Shown in pieces: positions 42,881 to 51,833 of a DNA stretch of 64,000 nucleotides. Origin of the DNA: Ornithinibacillus scapharcae TW25 (GTDB lineage Bacteria; Bacillota; Bacilli; Bacillales; Amphibacillaceae); NCBI RefSeq assembly GCF_000190475.1, contig NZ_AEWH01000059.1, positions 124,001 to 188,000 of the forward strand. The letters run 5' to 3'. The notes under the pieces are model-generated. The model saw only the letters and a program-made list of their open reading frames with translations. It did no database searches and was not told where the DNA came from. Each line of letters opens with the position of its first letter. Within the stretch, counting starts at the first letter, position 1. The position numbers were made by a program, and so were the translations under genes.

Positions 42881-42913
42881 AAAATAGTTCTGCGATATCG
42901 GGGGTAAGGTGTA

Positions 42914-43546
42914 CTAAAGTGATGCCTTCCTCCCCCATCGATACCCAATCCAACTAATCGGATACAACACTAATGTTAATAAAATACACGCAAGTATGAA
43001 TGGACCATTTAAAAGTGGTTGAAACCATTCGTGCGGTATTAGTTTAAAAACAATTAAATACATTAAGACTAAATTAGGGATTATTGCGTATGTAAACGTT
43101 CGGCGTACTATTTTTAGTCCACCACTACCGAATTCCTTTCCAATTTCATAACCTAATAAGCCCCAAAAAATCATATACACCATAATTATAATGGATGGTA
43201 CAGCAGTTACTCTTTCCCAAAGAATTTCAATCCACTCAAATTGAAAAACATTGTAGGCAACTGTAAGAGCAATACCACCAAGGAATATCAAGATATTTAG
43301 AACAACAAATAAAATTTGCATTCGTCTTGGAGTTACTTTTGCCTCTTCTGCCCATAGAGAGGCAATCTCCTTTGGTGAACCTAAGCGATTCACAATCAAC
43401 TCATAACTATCGTTATCAGCTTTCAGTTCTTCCCGAAGAACTTCATATATGTGAGATCTGTATTCAGCAATGATTTGTTCCTTCTCAGGGTGCTCTGCAA
43501 GAGCTCGATCTAGCTCCTGAAGAAATCGTTCTTCCCCTGTAGTCAC
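42914..43546 (-). CDS. HAAS domain (DUF1700-like) membrane protein
   Basis: In this 210-residue protein an N-terminal HAAS domain (about 1-75; [30 protein letters not shown], then [16 protein letters not shown]) precedes four membrane segments. The start overlaps the PadR stop by four bases, so the pair is translationally coupled. It is a shorter relative of the protein at 32311. HAAS proteins are predicted signalling partners of PadR; the target is unknown. The DUF4173 operon lies next on the same strand. Confidence 0.78.
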   Translation of the reverse strand: MTTGEERFLQELDRALAEHPEKEQIIAEYRSHIYEVLREELKADNDSYELIVNRLGSPKEIASLWAEEAKVTPRRMQILFVVLNILIFLGGIALTVAYNVFQFEWIEILWERVTAVPSIIIMVYMIFWGLLGYEIGKEFGSGGLKIVRRTFTYAIIPNLVLMYLIVFKLIPHEWFQPLLNGPFILACILLTLVLYPISWIGYRWGRKASL

Positions 43547-43875
43547 GACTCACTTCTCCCAATCAAGTTATTCATCACTTGAACGTAACGGTGCCATTCA
43601 CTGGTTTTCGCTTGTAAGATTTCTTTACCCTCCGCAGTAATACGGTAATATTTACGAGCAGGACCTTTCTCTTGATTCTGCCAGTAACACGTGATAAATT
43701 CCTGTCTTTCGAGCTTATGGAGCGCTGGGTATAAGGTACCCTCTTTCATTTGAAGGCTATGGTCACTTCGGCGATCCATTTCTTTAACAAGCTCATACCC
43801 ATACATATCTCGTTCGTTCAATAATTGTAATACCAGAAGAGATGTACTCCCCTTAACGAGTTCACGATCAAACAT
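43543..43875 (-). CDS. PadR family transcriptional regulator
   Basis: This 110-residue PadR winged-helix protein shows [42 protein letters not shown] and [15 protein letters not shown]. It heads a two-gene operon with a HAAS protein. A dyad spans its whole promoter, which suggests autoregulation, and the same dyad precedes the DUF4173-prenyltransferase operon downstream. It is thus a probable local repressor of four genes. Confidence 0.88.
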   Translation of the reverse strand: MFDRELVKGSTSLLVLQLLNERDMYGYELVKEMDRRSDHSLQMKEGTLYPALHKLERQEFITCYWQNQEKGPARKYYRITAEGKEILQAKTSEWHRYVQVMNNLIGRSES

Positions 43876-43901
43876 ATTCTCACCTACCTAGAAATATTAG
43901 G

Positions 43902-43937
43902 TACCTATACTATATAGAATTCCGAGGTATATGTAAA
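43902..43937 (-). promoter_or_regulatory. PadR2 promoter and operator
   Basis: The minus-strand -35 TTTACA (plus 43932-43937) and -10 TATAGT (plus 43909-43914) are 17 bases apart. Inverted arms TACCTATA (43902-43909) and AGGTATAT (43925-43932) cover both elements. Confidence 0.65.
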
Positions 43938-43952
43938 GTCATAATTATATAT

Positions 43953-44513
43953 TTATCTTACCTTCGCATAGACACACGTATCTCTTAGTTCTTTCCCATA
44001 CACATCTAAGAACTCCTTACGTAATACCCCTTCTAACTCAAAACCAGCCCTTTCTGCTACCGCCCTACTTTTTACATTTTTTAGATCACAACGAAGCTCA
44101 ATCCGGTTTGCTTGCAGTTCGTTAAAAGCAAAATTAGTTATACCGTCCACAGCCTCTGTCATATAACCTTTCCCACTATAACGAGAATCAATCCAATATC
44201 CAACCTCAAATTTTCGCACGTTCCAATCAATACCATGAAGGCCAGCACTTGCAATGAATACACCTGTATCCTTATGAAAAACTAAAAGTCTTAAGTCTTC
44301 TCTAGCCAGAAATTTGATATGAGCTTCTCGAATTCTAATTTCACTATTTTCTACAGTGTCTTCTAGATGTGCCCAAGTTGCCCAGGGCAATAACTCTTTT
44401 TTAGAAGCCTCCTTCGATTCAAATACCGCCCTCCCATCACCTGGCATTGGCATACGAATTCGTAATCGTTCTGTTTCAAACTCGCTTGGAAAATCAAGTA
44501 ATATCGGATTCAT
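43953..44513 (-). CDS. GNAT N-acetyltransferase, RimJ/RimL-like
   Basis: This 186-residue GNAT protein has FETERLRIRMPMPGDGRAVFES near the start, FEVGYWIDSRYSGKGYMTEAVDGITNFAF (acetyl-CoA loop, about 105-135) and ANRIELRCDLKNVKSRAVAERAGFELEGVLRKE. This is the RimJ/RimL group that acetylates ribosomal-protein N-termini or other amines; the substrate is unknown. AGGAGG precedes the ATG. It is a single gene. Confidence 0.85.
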   Translation of the reverse strand: MNPILLDFPSEFETERLRIRMPMPGDGRAVFESKEASKKELLPWATWAHLEDTVENSEIRIREAHIKFLAREDLRLLVFHKDTGVFIASAGLHGIDWNVRKFEVGYWIDSRYSGKGYMTEAVDGITNFAFNELQANRIELRCDLKNVKSRAVAERAGFELEGVLRKEFLDVYGKELRDTCVYAKVR

Positions 44514-44593
44514 ATCATGTCCTCCTATTTATATTTAATTGGCCTTGTTACCCACTTTTCGGGTAATTTGCCTTGAACTTAGAAATGAACTGC

Positions 44594-45445
44594 TTAACTA
44601 GAAAGATTATAGTATGGTTGATTAATAGCATTAAGTTCTTTTTTAATATGATCGCGAATTTCAGGTTCTGTATCCAAAACCTCTAAATGTAGCATCAAAC
44701 TTCTTAAGAACTGTTTGATATTGGTTCGCTTGATAAAGTGATTTACTCCCCCATTTGAATAGTTTTCCTGTAGCTCAGTTGTTATGTGATTTATCCTATC
44801 AATCAACAATTCTCGGTCCAAGCCTTTTTGGAAAATCGAAATCATTGGAATAACCATTCTCTCGTCCTCTTCATACAAGAAATAATCCTGATCAAAACTC
44901 ATTTTATCGAGGATTAGCATAGCTATTTCTTGTAATCTAGTTTCTTTTAGTTGTGGTTGTTTAACTAGCTCATCTAATGTATCTGCGATATGTGCGATAC
45001 TGTGTGCCCAGCCTTTACCTTCCACATAACCACGGACATCTACTTCTCTTTTGACATAATCGATGAGTTTAGTTGCTACTTCATCCAATCCCTCCTCATC
45101 GACTATCGTTTGTTGTCCGTTCACAAATAATAACACCGCAATAATTAACGAAGAGAAGGAACGGGTAAATACAGCATCATCACTTCTCTTATCAATTTGA
45201 TAAAACAGATGATACTCGTCTAAACAAACGTTTAAAATCCTTGTTAACTCATACCGTGGATAAACGCCATTAATAATTAAATTCGTTAAACTAGGATATA
45301 TTAATGAATCTCTTAATTCCGGGTCTGTATTACCAATCTGTTCAAGCATCGCATTGGTTAATGTACGAATGTCAATATCGCCAGGATCTTGAAAATTAGT
45401 TTCTCTAAATTGGGTAAGTTTCCTTTTTAATTCTCTTGTATTCAT
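44594..45445 (-). CDS. DUF2785 family protein
   Basis: This 283-residue soluble helical protein matches DUF2785: the conserved GKGWAHSIAHIADTLDELVKQP lies near residues 143-164, after long amphipathic helices, and resembles a HEAT-like array. No enzyme motif is visible and the function is unknown. An AAGGGGAT site precedes the ATG. It is a single gene. Confidence 0.75.
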   Translation of the reverse strand: MNTRELKRKLTQFRETNFQDPGDIDIRTLTNAMLEQIGNTDPELRDSLIYPSLTNLIINGVYPRYELTRILNVCLDEYHLFYQIDKRSDDAVFTRSFSSLIIAVLLFVNGQQTIVDEEGLDEVATKLIDYVKREVDVRGYVEGKGWAHSIAHIADTLDELVKQPQLKETRLQEIAMLILDKMSFDQDYFLYEEDERMVIPMISIFQKGLDRELLIDRINHITTELQENYSNGGVNHFIKRTNIKQFLRSLMLHLEVLDTEPEIRDHIKKELNAINQPYYNLSS

Positions 45446-45603
45446 TTGAATCCCCTTTTTAATTGTTTAATCTAATTATATTCTATCTTATAGGGTGAAT
45501 ATCCTTTTTAGTACATACACAAAAACAGGCATCGGCGATAATTTTAATACGTCAAACGGATTTTCCAATTAGTTCAGCGATATCTGCAGTTCTTCCGCCG
45601 AAT

Positions 45604-45640
45604 AGCAAAAAAAGAGAGCTAACCGAACGTTAACTCTCTT
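45604..45640 (-). terminator. Intrinsic terminator of the SulP gene
   Basis: AAGAGAGCTAAC (45612-45623) pairs with GTTAACTCTCTT (45629-45640) with one mismatch, followed by a T-run on the minus strand. Confidence 0.85.
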
Positions 45641-45646
45641 CCTTTT

Positions 45647-47125
45647 CTAGTGACTAGCGACATTGTCTAACCCACCAGGTTTATTATAATTTGCTAGTTT
45701 ATCCACTAGTTTATTGCTTTCATCATTTAGCCCGACTACTTCTACTGTGATGCCATTTTGATAATATTTCTGTACCACTTTGTCAATTGCACCTACACCA
45801 GAATCATCCCAAATATGTGCATCGGATAAATCTAGTTTCACGATTTCGACATTTTCTTTGTATGCAAAGCTATCGACAAAATCCGTAACAGATGCAAAGA
45901 ACAGTTGTCCTGAAACACGATACACCTTCTTCTTCGCATCATTACTATCCAATGTGGTTACTTTCACTTTTGAAATTTTCGCAGCAAAGAAAATCGCACT
46001 TAAAATAATACCAATAAGAACACCTTTTGATAAATCATGTGTAAACAATACCGTCACAACTGTAGCCACCATCACAATCGTATCTGTTATTGGGGTTTTA
46101 CGGATATTTTTTATAGAAGACCAATCAAATGTACTGATGGAAACCATAAACATAACTCCAACCAGTACCGCCATCGGAATTTGTACTAGAAGCCCGTTGA
46201 ACAGTAAAATCAGCATCATTAAAAATGCGCCCGCTACAAAGGCAGATAATCTACCACGTCCACCTGACTTCACGTTAATAACAGATTGCCCAATCATCGC
46301 ACAACCTGCCATTCCACCGAATAGCCCTGAAACAATATTCGCAATCCCTTGTCCTCTTGCTTCTTTGTTTTTATCACTCTTTGTATCTGTCATATCATCT
46401 ACAATCGATGCTGTTAGAAGTGACTCCACTAGTCCTACAATTGCTATAGATAAAGCATAAGGGAAAATAATCTGCAATGTTTCAAAGTTTAGTGGAATAT
46501 CTGGAAACAAGAAAATAGGTAGCGATTGGGTTAATTCACCCATGTCTCCCACCGTCTTCACATTACTTCCAGTAAAAATTGCGATCGCCGTGATCACAAT
46601 AATTGCTACAAGGGGTGCAGGGATAACCTTCACAAATCTTGGTAAAATATAGATGATTGCTAACGCACCAGCAAGCATCGCATACATCTCCCAATTCGCC
46701 CCTGAAAAGTGCTCAAGCTGAGCCATAAATATCATGATTGCTAGTGCGTTAACGAAGCCAATCATCACCGAACGAGGAACAAATTTCATTAACCGTCCTA
46801 GCTTTAAAACACCCATGATTATTTGCAGTATACCCGTGAGAATAGTTGCTGCTAATAAATATTGCAATCCGTGCTCTGCAACAAGAGTCACCATTAATAA
46901 TGCCGTTGCACCTGTTGCCGCGGATATCATTCCCGGACGCCCACCAACAAAAGCAATGGTAACCGCAATGGCAAAGGAAGCATAAAGACCAACCATCGGG
47001 TCTACCCCAGCAATAACAGAGAATGCAATTGCTTCTGGAATTAACGCTATCGCAACAACGATACCAGCTAGAATATCTCCTCTGATATTTCCAAACCATT
47101 CATTTTTTAAGTTTGCTAAATTCAT
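45647..47125 (-). CDS. SulP family inorganic anion transporter with STAS domain
   Basis: About 492 residues. A SulP membrane domain (roughly 12-14 spans, residues 10-385) opens with [28 protein letters not shown], the family signature, and contains [34 protein letters not shown] domain (about 400-485) ends the protein. SulP members carry sulfate, bicarbonate or other anions; the BicA-like wording is compatible with sodium-bicarbonate uptake but not decisive. The second of two adjacent ATGs (47125) has better spacing from GAGGTG. A hairpin lies in its leader. Confidence 0.88.
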   Translation of the reverse strand: MNLANLKNEWFGNIRGDILAGIVVAIALIPEAIAFSVIAGVDPMVGLYASFAIAVTIAFVGGRPGMISAATGATALLMVTLVAEHGLQYLLAATILTGILQIIMGVLKLGRLMKFVPRSVMIGFVNALAIMIFMAQLEHFSGANWEMYAMLAGALAIIYILPRFVKVIPAPLVAIIVITAIAIFTGSNVKTVGDMGELTQSLPIFLFPDIPLNFETLQIIFPYALSIAIVGLVESLLTASIVDDMTDTKSDKNKEARGQGIANIVSGLFGGMAGCAMIGQSVINVKSGGRGRLSAFVAGAFLMMLILLFNGLLVQIPMAVLVGVMFMVSISTFDWSSIKNIRKTPITDTIVMVATVVTVLFTHDLSKGVLIGIILSAIFFAAKISKVKVTTLDSNDAKKKVYRVSGQLFFASVTDFVDSFAYKENVEIVKLDLSDAHIWDDSGVGAIDKVVQKYYQNGITVEVVGLNDESNKLVDKLANYNKPGGLDNVASH

Positions 47126-47151
47126 CATGCACCTCTATTTCCTATATTTTT

Positions 47152-47174
47152 GACTTTCGACTCTCACGAAAGTC
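47152..47174 (-). other. Hairpin in the SulP leader
   Basis: GACTTTCG (47152-47159) pairs perfectly with CGAAAGTC (47167-47174), about 27 bases before the SulP start. On the minus strand it is followed by CAAAAATA, not a T-run, so it is not a terminator. Its role is unknown. Confidence 0.4.
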
Positions 47175-47355
47175 GGGACCGTAACAAACAAAGTGTATTA
47201 TATCGAGAATCTGCCATTTTGTGAAATGTGTAAGAAAACGGTAACAAATGCCATTATCTTGTTTTTCCTTCATTTTTCTAAAAAAATCGCCCACATATGC
47301 TATAATTAAATAAATCCAGAAGTAAGCTTTACTAGAATAGTAGAGGAGGATTACC

Positions 47356-47772
47356 ATGTTTAAAAAAATTCTCTATGCAGCAGATGGATCAGAGCACTCG
47401 ATTAGAGCAGGGGAGAAAGTATTTGAACTTGCCAAGCTAAGCTCTGATACGAAAGTAGATATCATATATGTTGTCGATCCAAAGCATTCCAAAGATGAAG
47501 TGTTAAGTAACTGGGGAAAAGATGCAGAGGATGCTAGAAAAGGAAAACTCGAATTTATCGTTCAGAAAGCTAAAAAGTCTGGTGTGAAATTTGAAGTGAT
47601 TTTCCTAAATGGTGATCCAGGACCTACTATAGTCGATTACGCTAATAAAAATAATTACGATCTCATTGTGCTCGGGAGCCGTGGACTTAATAAGTTTCAA
47701 GAAATGGTTTTAGGCTCTGTAAGTCATAAAGTAGCAAAGCGAGCCACCAGCCCAGTATTAATCGTAAAATAA
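47356..47772 (+). CDS. Universal stress protein (UspA family)
   Basis: This 138-residue USP domain begins FKKILYAADGSEHSIRAGEKV and ends with LIVLGSRGLNKFQEMVLGSVSHKVAKRATSPVLIVK, which includes the G-2x-G-9x-G(S/T) nucleotide-binding pattern, so it probably binds ATP. It is usually involved in stress survival. GGAGGA precedes the ATG. It is divergent from the SulP transporter and may be functionally linked to it, since SulP and Usp genes are often adjacent. Confidence 0.9.
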   Translation: MFKKILYAADGSEHSIRAGEKVFELAKLSSDTKVDIIYVVDPKHSKDEVLSNWGKDAEDARKGKLEFIVQKAKKSGVKFEVIFLNGDPGPTIVDYANKNNYDLIVLGSRGLNKFQEMVLGSVSHKVAKRATSPVLIVK

Positions 47773-47778
47773 TTCCTA

Positions 47779-47802
47779 AACTCCCCTTTTGGGAGTTTTT
47801 TT
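47779..47802 (+). terminator. Intrinsic terminator
   Basis: AAACTCCC (47778-47785) pairs with GGGAGTTT (47791-47798), followed by T residues. Confidence 0.85.
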
Positions 47803-47882
47803 ACCTATTTCATGCATATACATATCCTAATCCCGAGTTGTTTGGTATGATTTATACAACAATTCCAAGTGAGGTGTCCTGT

Positions 47883-48827
47883 ATGTCAGAGAAAATATAC
47901 ATCATTCATGAAAATCGTGAATGGACAGATCATTTAATAAAACGTTTAGAAGAGCTTCAACTCCCATATGAAGAATGGTTTTTAGATGAAGGTGTCGTTA
48001 ACCTAGTAGATACCCCTCCTGAAGGGGTGTTCTATAATCGAATCAGTGCCTCATCACACACAAGAGACCACCGATTCGCACCCGAATTAACAGAAGCTGT
48101 TCTAGCCTGGTTAGAAAGACACGGAAGGAAGGTTTATAACGGAAGTAGGGCATTAAGGCTAGAAGTTAGTAAAGTAAATCAATATATGGCACTTGATTCC
48201 AATCAGATTCGTACACCAAAGACAATCGCCGCTGTAGGAAAGGAGCAAATCATTCAAGCTGCAAAAGAACTAAATCTCCCTTCCTTTATTACGAAGCATA
48301 ATCGAGCTGGAAAAGGTCTCGGTGTTCAGCTATTCCATTCGATTGAAGCATTAGAAAACTATGTATATGGACCTACGTTTGAGCCCTCAATCGATGGTAT
48401 TACATTAATTCAGGAATACATCCAGGCACCAGAGTCTTATATCACACGTTGTGAATTTGTAGGCGGAAAATTTGTCTATGCCGTCCGTGTCGATACTTCA
48501 GAGGGATTTGAGCTTTGTCCTGCTGATGCCTGTGTCATTGAGGATATGTTCTGCCCAGTCGGAGAGGAAATCGATGCCAAACCGAAGTTTGAGATTATAG
48601 AAGGCTTTGAACATCCAGTTATTGAGAAATACGAAAGGTTCCTAGCTGAAAATAATATCCAAATTGCTGGCATTGAATTTATTCAGAACAGTGATGGAGA
48701 CATCTTCACTTACGATGTGAATACGAATACGAATTATAACTCGGATGCAGAGGCGAAAGCTGGAAGATATGGTATGTTGGAAATAGCGAAGTATCTTGGA
48801 GAACAGTTGACGGTTACTAGTCACTAA
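47883..48827 (+). CDS. ATP-grasp family ligase, RimK-like
   Basis: About 314 residues. The central and C-terminal parts form an ATP-grasp domain: ALRLEVSKVNQYMAL, LPSFITKHNRAGKGLGVQLF (Lys/Gly-rich loop), TLIQEYIQAPESYITRCEFVGGKFVYAVRVD and IAGIEFIQNSDGDIFTYDVNTNTNYN (metal ligands Glu/Asn). It probably joins an amino acid to a carboxylate substrate; the acceptor is unknown. The ATG at 47883 follows GTGAGGTG; an in-frame ATG at 47838 lacks support. It is monocistronic. Confidence 0.82.
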   Translation: MSEKIYIIHENREWTDHLIKRLEELQLPYEEWFLDEGVVNLVDTPPEGVFYNRISASSHTRDHRFAPELTEAVLAWLERHGRKVYNGSRALRLEVSKVNQYMALDSNQIRTPKTIAAVGKEQIIQAAKELNLPSFITKHNRAGKGLGVQLFHSIEALENYVYGPTFEPSIDGITLIQEYIQAPESYITRCEFVGGKFVYAVRVDTSEGFELCPADACVIEDMFCPVGEEIDAKPKFEIIEGFEHPVIEKYERFLAENNIQIAGIEFIQNSDGDIFTYDVNTNTNYNSDAEAKAGRYGMLEIAKYLGEQLTVTSH

Positions 48828-48866
48828 ATGATTTACTATTTCTCTCAAGAAAAATAGCACACAATG

Positions 48867-48902
48867 AAGCTTGAGGAAACTTTCAAACCTCAAGCTTTTA
48901 AC
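48867..48902 (+). terminator. Intrinsic terminator
   Basis: AAGCTTGAGG (48867-48876) pairs with CCTCAAGCTT (48888-48897), with TTTTAAC after it. Confidence 0.75.
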
Positions 48903-48937
48903 TATTTTCGGGTAGTTATCATTAGTTAATGTAAAAA

Positions 48938-49541
48938 CTACTTCTTCTTAAATAGAGCTTTCATAATCGTATTAACCATGGAGTCCGTGTCTTTATGGAT
49001 CATAACCTTGTCTAAAAAGGGAAAATCGTTTGGTGTGACGGTTAGTATCGCTATTGGTTGTATCGGTTCTTCACAAACCCATATCTCTAATCCCTCCTTG
49101 TTTGAACTTATCCTTTGAGAACATATAAATAGCCCCATCTCTCCAAATACTTGTAGCCTCATCATCATGTCTTGAGAAATAATAATACCGCTTCTTTCCT
49201 TTTTTAGTTGGCATTGTTAAACAAAGGTTTCTTACTGACATATGCTCTTCTCTATTTTTAACCGCAAAAAATAATGACCATACTCCATCAGATGAAGCAA
49301 ATACTGCGTTGATGGGTTGGCCTTTAAAGAGAGAGCTATCTCTTGGTTCAAAATGTGTGATGTCATGGTTGTTTGAACCGTGCACTAATACATTTTTATT
49401 TTCTATTACATAATTTAAAAACATAAACAACGGGTATTTACTAGTATAAGTAAGATGACGGATAACACCTGTCGAAATACATTTATTGTATATTTCATCA
49501 AACTCAGAAATAGCTTGGTTAGATAATGCTAACTCATCCAT
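48938..49541 (-). pseudogene. Frameshifted gene, possible ADP-ribosyltransferase-like fold
   Basis: Two overlapping frames form one protein. The first (49541 down to 49071) encodes 156 residues including LVHGSNNHDITHFEPRDSSLF and PINAVFASSDGVWSLFFAV. After FSKDKFKQ it should continue EGLEIWVCEEPIQPIAIL to a KKK end at 48938, but that part lies one frame over. One extra G in CAAGGAGGGATT (minus strand, about 49096-49107) explains the break. The full product would be about 200 residues. The VHGSNN...FEPR wording recalls ADP-ribosyltransferase-like proteins; this is only an inference. Confidence 0.6.
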
Positions 49542-49703
49542 TTTTAATAGCTGTGTTTTATCTAATAGGAACTTCTTAATTGTATTAACATACTATTCCC
49601 ACCCTCATCTATTGTAATGATTATTCTGGTAAAATAACAAAGGAATTTAATACAATGTAATTGGAATATTAATGATAGCTACAACTATAGGAAGTGAATG
49701 CTT

Positions 49704-50435
49704 ATGCAAAATGTAGAAAGACCCCTTGTGGAGTTCATTCATGTAAATTATTCAGCTGGCGGGACACATATTTTAAAAGATATTAATGGTACTTTCCCTG
49801 AAGGAAAGATAACAACCCTAGTTGGACCATCTGGAGCCGGGAAATCAACATTATTCAGACTATGTAATGGTTTAAGTTCACCGGACTCAGGTGAAATCCT
49901 TATCAAAGGGAAATCCATTAAGGAATACGAACCAATTGAGTTAAGGAGAAAAGTAGGCATAGCCCTTCAGAGCGCGACCATGATTAAAGGTACCGTTTTA
50001 GATAATCTGGAACTACCTCTGACCTTACAGGGAAAGAAAATTGATTTAGTGGAGGCAGGAGATCTATTACATGACGTTGGTTTGGATAAAGGCTTCCTCC
50101 ATCGCAATGCAAAAGACTTATCCGGTGGGCAAAAACAAAAGCTTTCGATTGCACGGACCCTTGTAAACAAGCCAAAGGTATTACTTCTTGACGAGATTAC
50201 ATCCTCATTGGACCGAGTCTCTCAGCATGACATTGAAGAGTTAATCGTAAAAATAAATGAAAAATATGGCACGACCATGATATGGATTACCCATAACTTA
50301 GATCAAGCAACACAGATTGGTCATTATACATGGGTCATGATGAATGGTGAGGTTATAGAAACTATAGAGAGCTCCCTTCTTCAAGGCTCTAAAGATGAAC
50401 GGGTCCAAGCATTCATAAGGGGGGAAGTGGAATGA
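49704..50435 (+). CDS. fetA: Iron export ABC transporter ATPase, FetA
   Basis: This 243-residue ATPase has Walker A GPSGAGKSTL, signature LSGGQKQKLSIARTL, Walker B VLLLDEITSSLD and switch WITHNLD. It pairs with the UPF0014 permease that overlaps its stop by four bases; this FetA/YbbL-FetB/YbbM pairing exports iron and supports oxidative-stress resistance in E. coli. The ATG at 49704 suits the AGGAAGTGA site better than the ATG at 49698. The iron role is inferred from homology. Confidence 0.85.
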   Translation: MQNVERPLVEFIHVNYSAGGTHILKDINGTFPEGKITTLVGPSGAGKSTLFRLCNGLSSPDSGEILIKGKSIKEYEPIELRRKVGIALQSATMIKGTVLDNLELPLTLQGKKIDLVEAGDLLHDVGLDKGFLHRNAKDLSGGQKQKLSIARTLVNKPKVLLLDEITSSLDRVSQHDIEELIVKINEKYGTTMIWITHNLDQATQIGHYTWVMMNGEVIETIESSLLQGSKDERVQAFIRGEVE

Positions 50436-51178
50436 GTTATCTTACATTATCTCTGACACTTATTTTCGTTCTAATCCCACTGATTTTATCTCGCACCCTT
50501 AAATTAGGATTAGAGAAAGATACACTTATCGCGACAGTGCGATCGATTATTCAATTATTAGCTGTTGGGTATATCCTGCAATACGTATTCGAAGCAGATA
50601 ACCTTATCTTTATTCTTCTTATGATTCTATTGATGATTGGAGCAGCTACTCAAAATGCAAGAAAAAAAGGTGCAGCTATACAAGGAATTACGTGGAAGCT
50701 TTTTGTAACCTTCGTATTTATCGAGGGAATAACACAAAGTATTCTATTAGGGTTAAATATCGTACCACCAACCCCACAATATATCATACCAATAAGTGGA
50801 ATGGTCATTGGTAATTCCATGGTACTCGGTATATTATTTTTGAATCGTTTCACAGCTGAGATTGAGAATCATGAGGACGAAACAGAACTAATTTTATCCT
50901 TAGGTGGAACACCAAAACAAGCTATTCATAACCAGCTTATTACCTCCATCAAGGCTAGTACAATACCAACGATTGAAAGTCAGAAGACGATTGGACTTGT
51001 GCAATTACCCGGGATGATGTCTGGGCAAATTATTGCTGGAGCAGATCCTGTACAAGCAGTTCAATTTCAATTGTTAATCTTGTTCATACTACTAACAACT
51101 GCTGTTGTAACAAGTATCATGCTTGGATTTTTATCGTATCCAACATTATTTAATAAGCGGATGCAATTTTTGAAATGA
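50432..51178 (+). CDS. fetB: Iron export ABC transporter permease, FetB (UPF0014)
   Basis: This 248-residue permease has seven hydrophobic segments and UPF0014 motifs: LEKDTLIATVRSIIQLLAVGYILQYVF, PISGMVIGNSMVLG and GLVQLPGMMSGQIIAGADPVQAVQFQLLI. It is the membrane partner of FetA, translationally coupled through an ATGA overlap. It is followed by a terminator. Confidence 0.88.
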   Translation: MSYLTLSLTLIFVLIPLILSRTLKLGLEKDTLIATVRSIIQLLAVGYILQYVFEADNLIFILLMILLMIGAATQNARKKGAAIQGITWKLFVTFVFIEGITQSILLGLNIVPPTPQYIIPISGMVIGNSMVLGILFLNRFTAEIENHEDETELILSLGGTPKQAIHNQLITSIKASTIPTIESQKTIGLVQLPGMMSGQIIAGADPVQAVQFQLLILFILLTTAVVTSIMLGFLSYPTLFNKRMQFLK

Positions 51179-51200
51179 AGAGATCGGTAAGTAAAGTGCA

Positions 51201-51236
51201 CCCTCTAGCTACTGTTAGAGGGATTCTCTTTTATGT
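51201..51236 (+). terminator. Intrinsic terminator
   Basis: CCCTCTA (51201-51207) pairs with TAGAGGG (51216-51222), followed by ATTCTCTTTTA, after fetB. Confidence 0.6.
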
Positions 51237-51276
51237 TTATAAATTCCTACTTGGTTATCTGGTAATCCTAGTCCAT

Positions 51277-51328
51277 TTGACATATCTTTCGTATTCCGGT
51301 AAAATATATTTAATTAAAGATATCTTAA
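51277..51328 (+). promoter_or_regulatory. mhqR promoter and operator
   Basis: A consensus -35 TTGACA (51277-51282) is 17 bases from -10 TAAAAT (51300-51305). The near-palindrome TTAAAGATATCTTAA (51314-51328) covers the start-site region, where a MarR repressor would block transcription. Confidence 0.65.
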
Positions 51329-51362
51329 TTTAAACTATCTATATCTTAAAGAGGGTGTAACA

Positions 51363-51803
51363 GTGAGTGTGAATCTTTCATTAAAAGCATTTGTTGTTCT
51401 GATGAAAGCATCAAAATCTGTCCAAGAACAAATCAAAAAGGACATCAGTAGTCGTGGGATGCGTCCTTCCGATTTTGAAATTCTTGAGGCACTTTACCAT
51501 AAAGGAAGATTAACCGTACGTGAAGTATCAGAAGCAGTACTAATCAATACTGGTTCCATTACGTATGTTATCGATAAATTAGAAAAAAGAGGCCTGATTG
51601 AAAGACAGCATTGTAAAGATGACCGTCGTGTTGTTTATATCCATATAACTGAGGAAGGAAAAAACCTCATGGACGATATCTTCCCAGAACACCAACGTGT
51701 TATCGAAGAAATGATGCATGATATATCAGATGAGGAGAAAGTGATGGTGATCGATGTTCTAAAACGCGTCGGTCGTAAAGCACAAGAAATGACTGATCAG
51801 TAA
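51363..51803 (+). CDS. mhqR: MarR family regulator, MhqR-like
   Basis: This 146-residue MarR winged-helix regulator includes RGMRPSDFEILEALYHKGRLTVREVSEAVL, TGSITYVIDKLEKRGLIERQHCKDDRRVVYIHITEEG. The wording and the adjacent MhqD-like gene match the B. subtilis MhqR (YkvE) regulator of methylhydroquinone and electrophile resistance. The GTG start follows GAGGGTG by 5 bases. It is the first gene of a two-gene operon and its promoter carries a MarR-type dyad, which suggests autorepression. Confidence 0.82.
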   Translation: MSVNLSLKAFVVLMKASKSVQEQIKKDISSRGMRPSDFEILEALYHKGRLTVREVSEAVLINTGSITYVIDKLEKRGLIERQHCKDDRRVVYIHITEEGKNLMDDIFPEHQRVIEEMMHDISDEEKVMVIDVLKRVGRKAQEMTDQ

Positions 51804-51833
51804 TAACTACTATGAGAAGAGAGGATTCTAGGT

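Noticed and set aside
45780-46460. 226-codon open frame on the plus strand
   Set aside because: It lies entirely antisense to the well-supported SulP gene, has no ribosome site, and its residue makeup mirrors the opposite coding strand.
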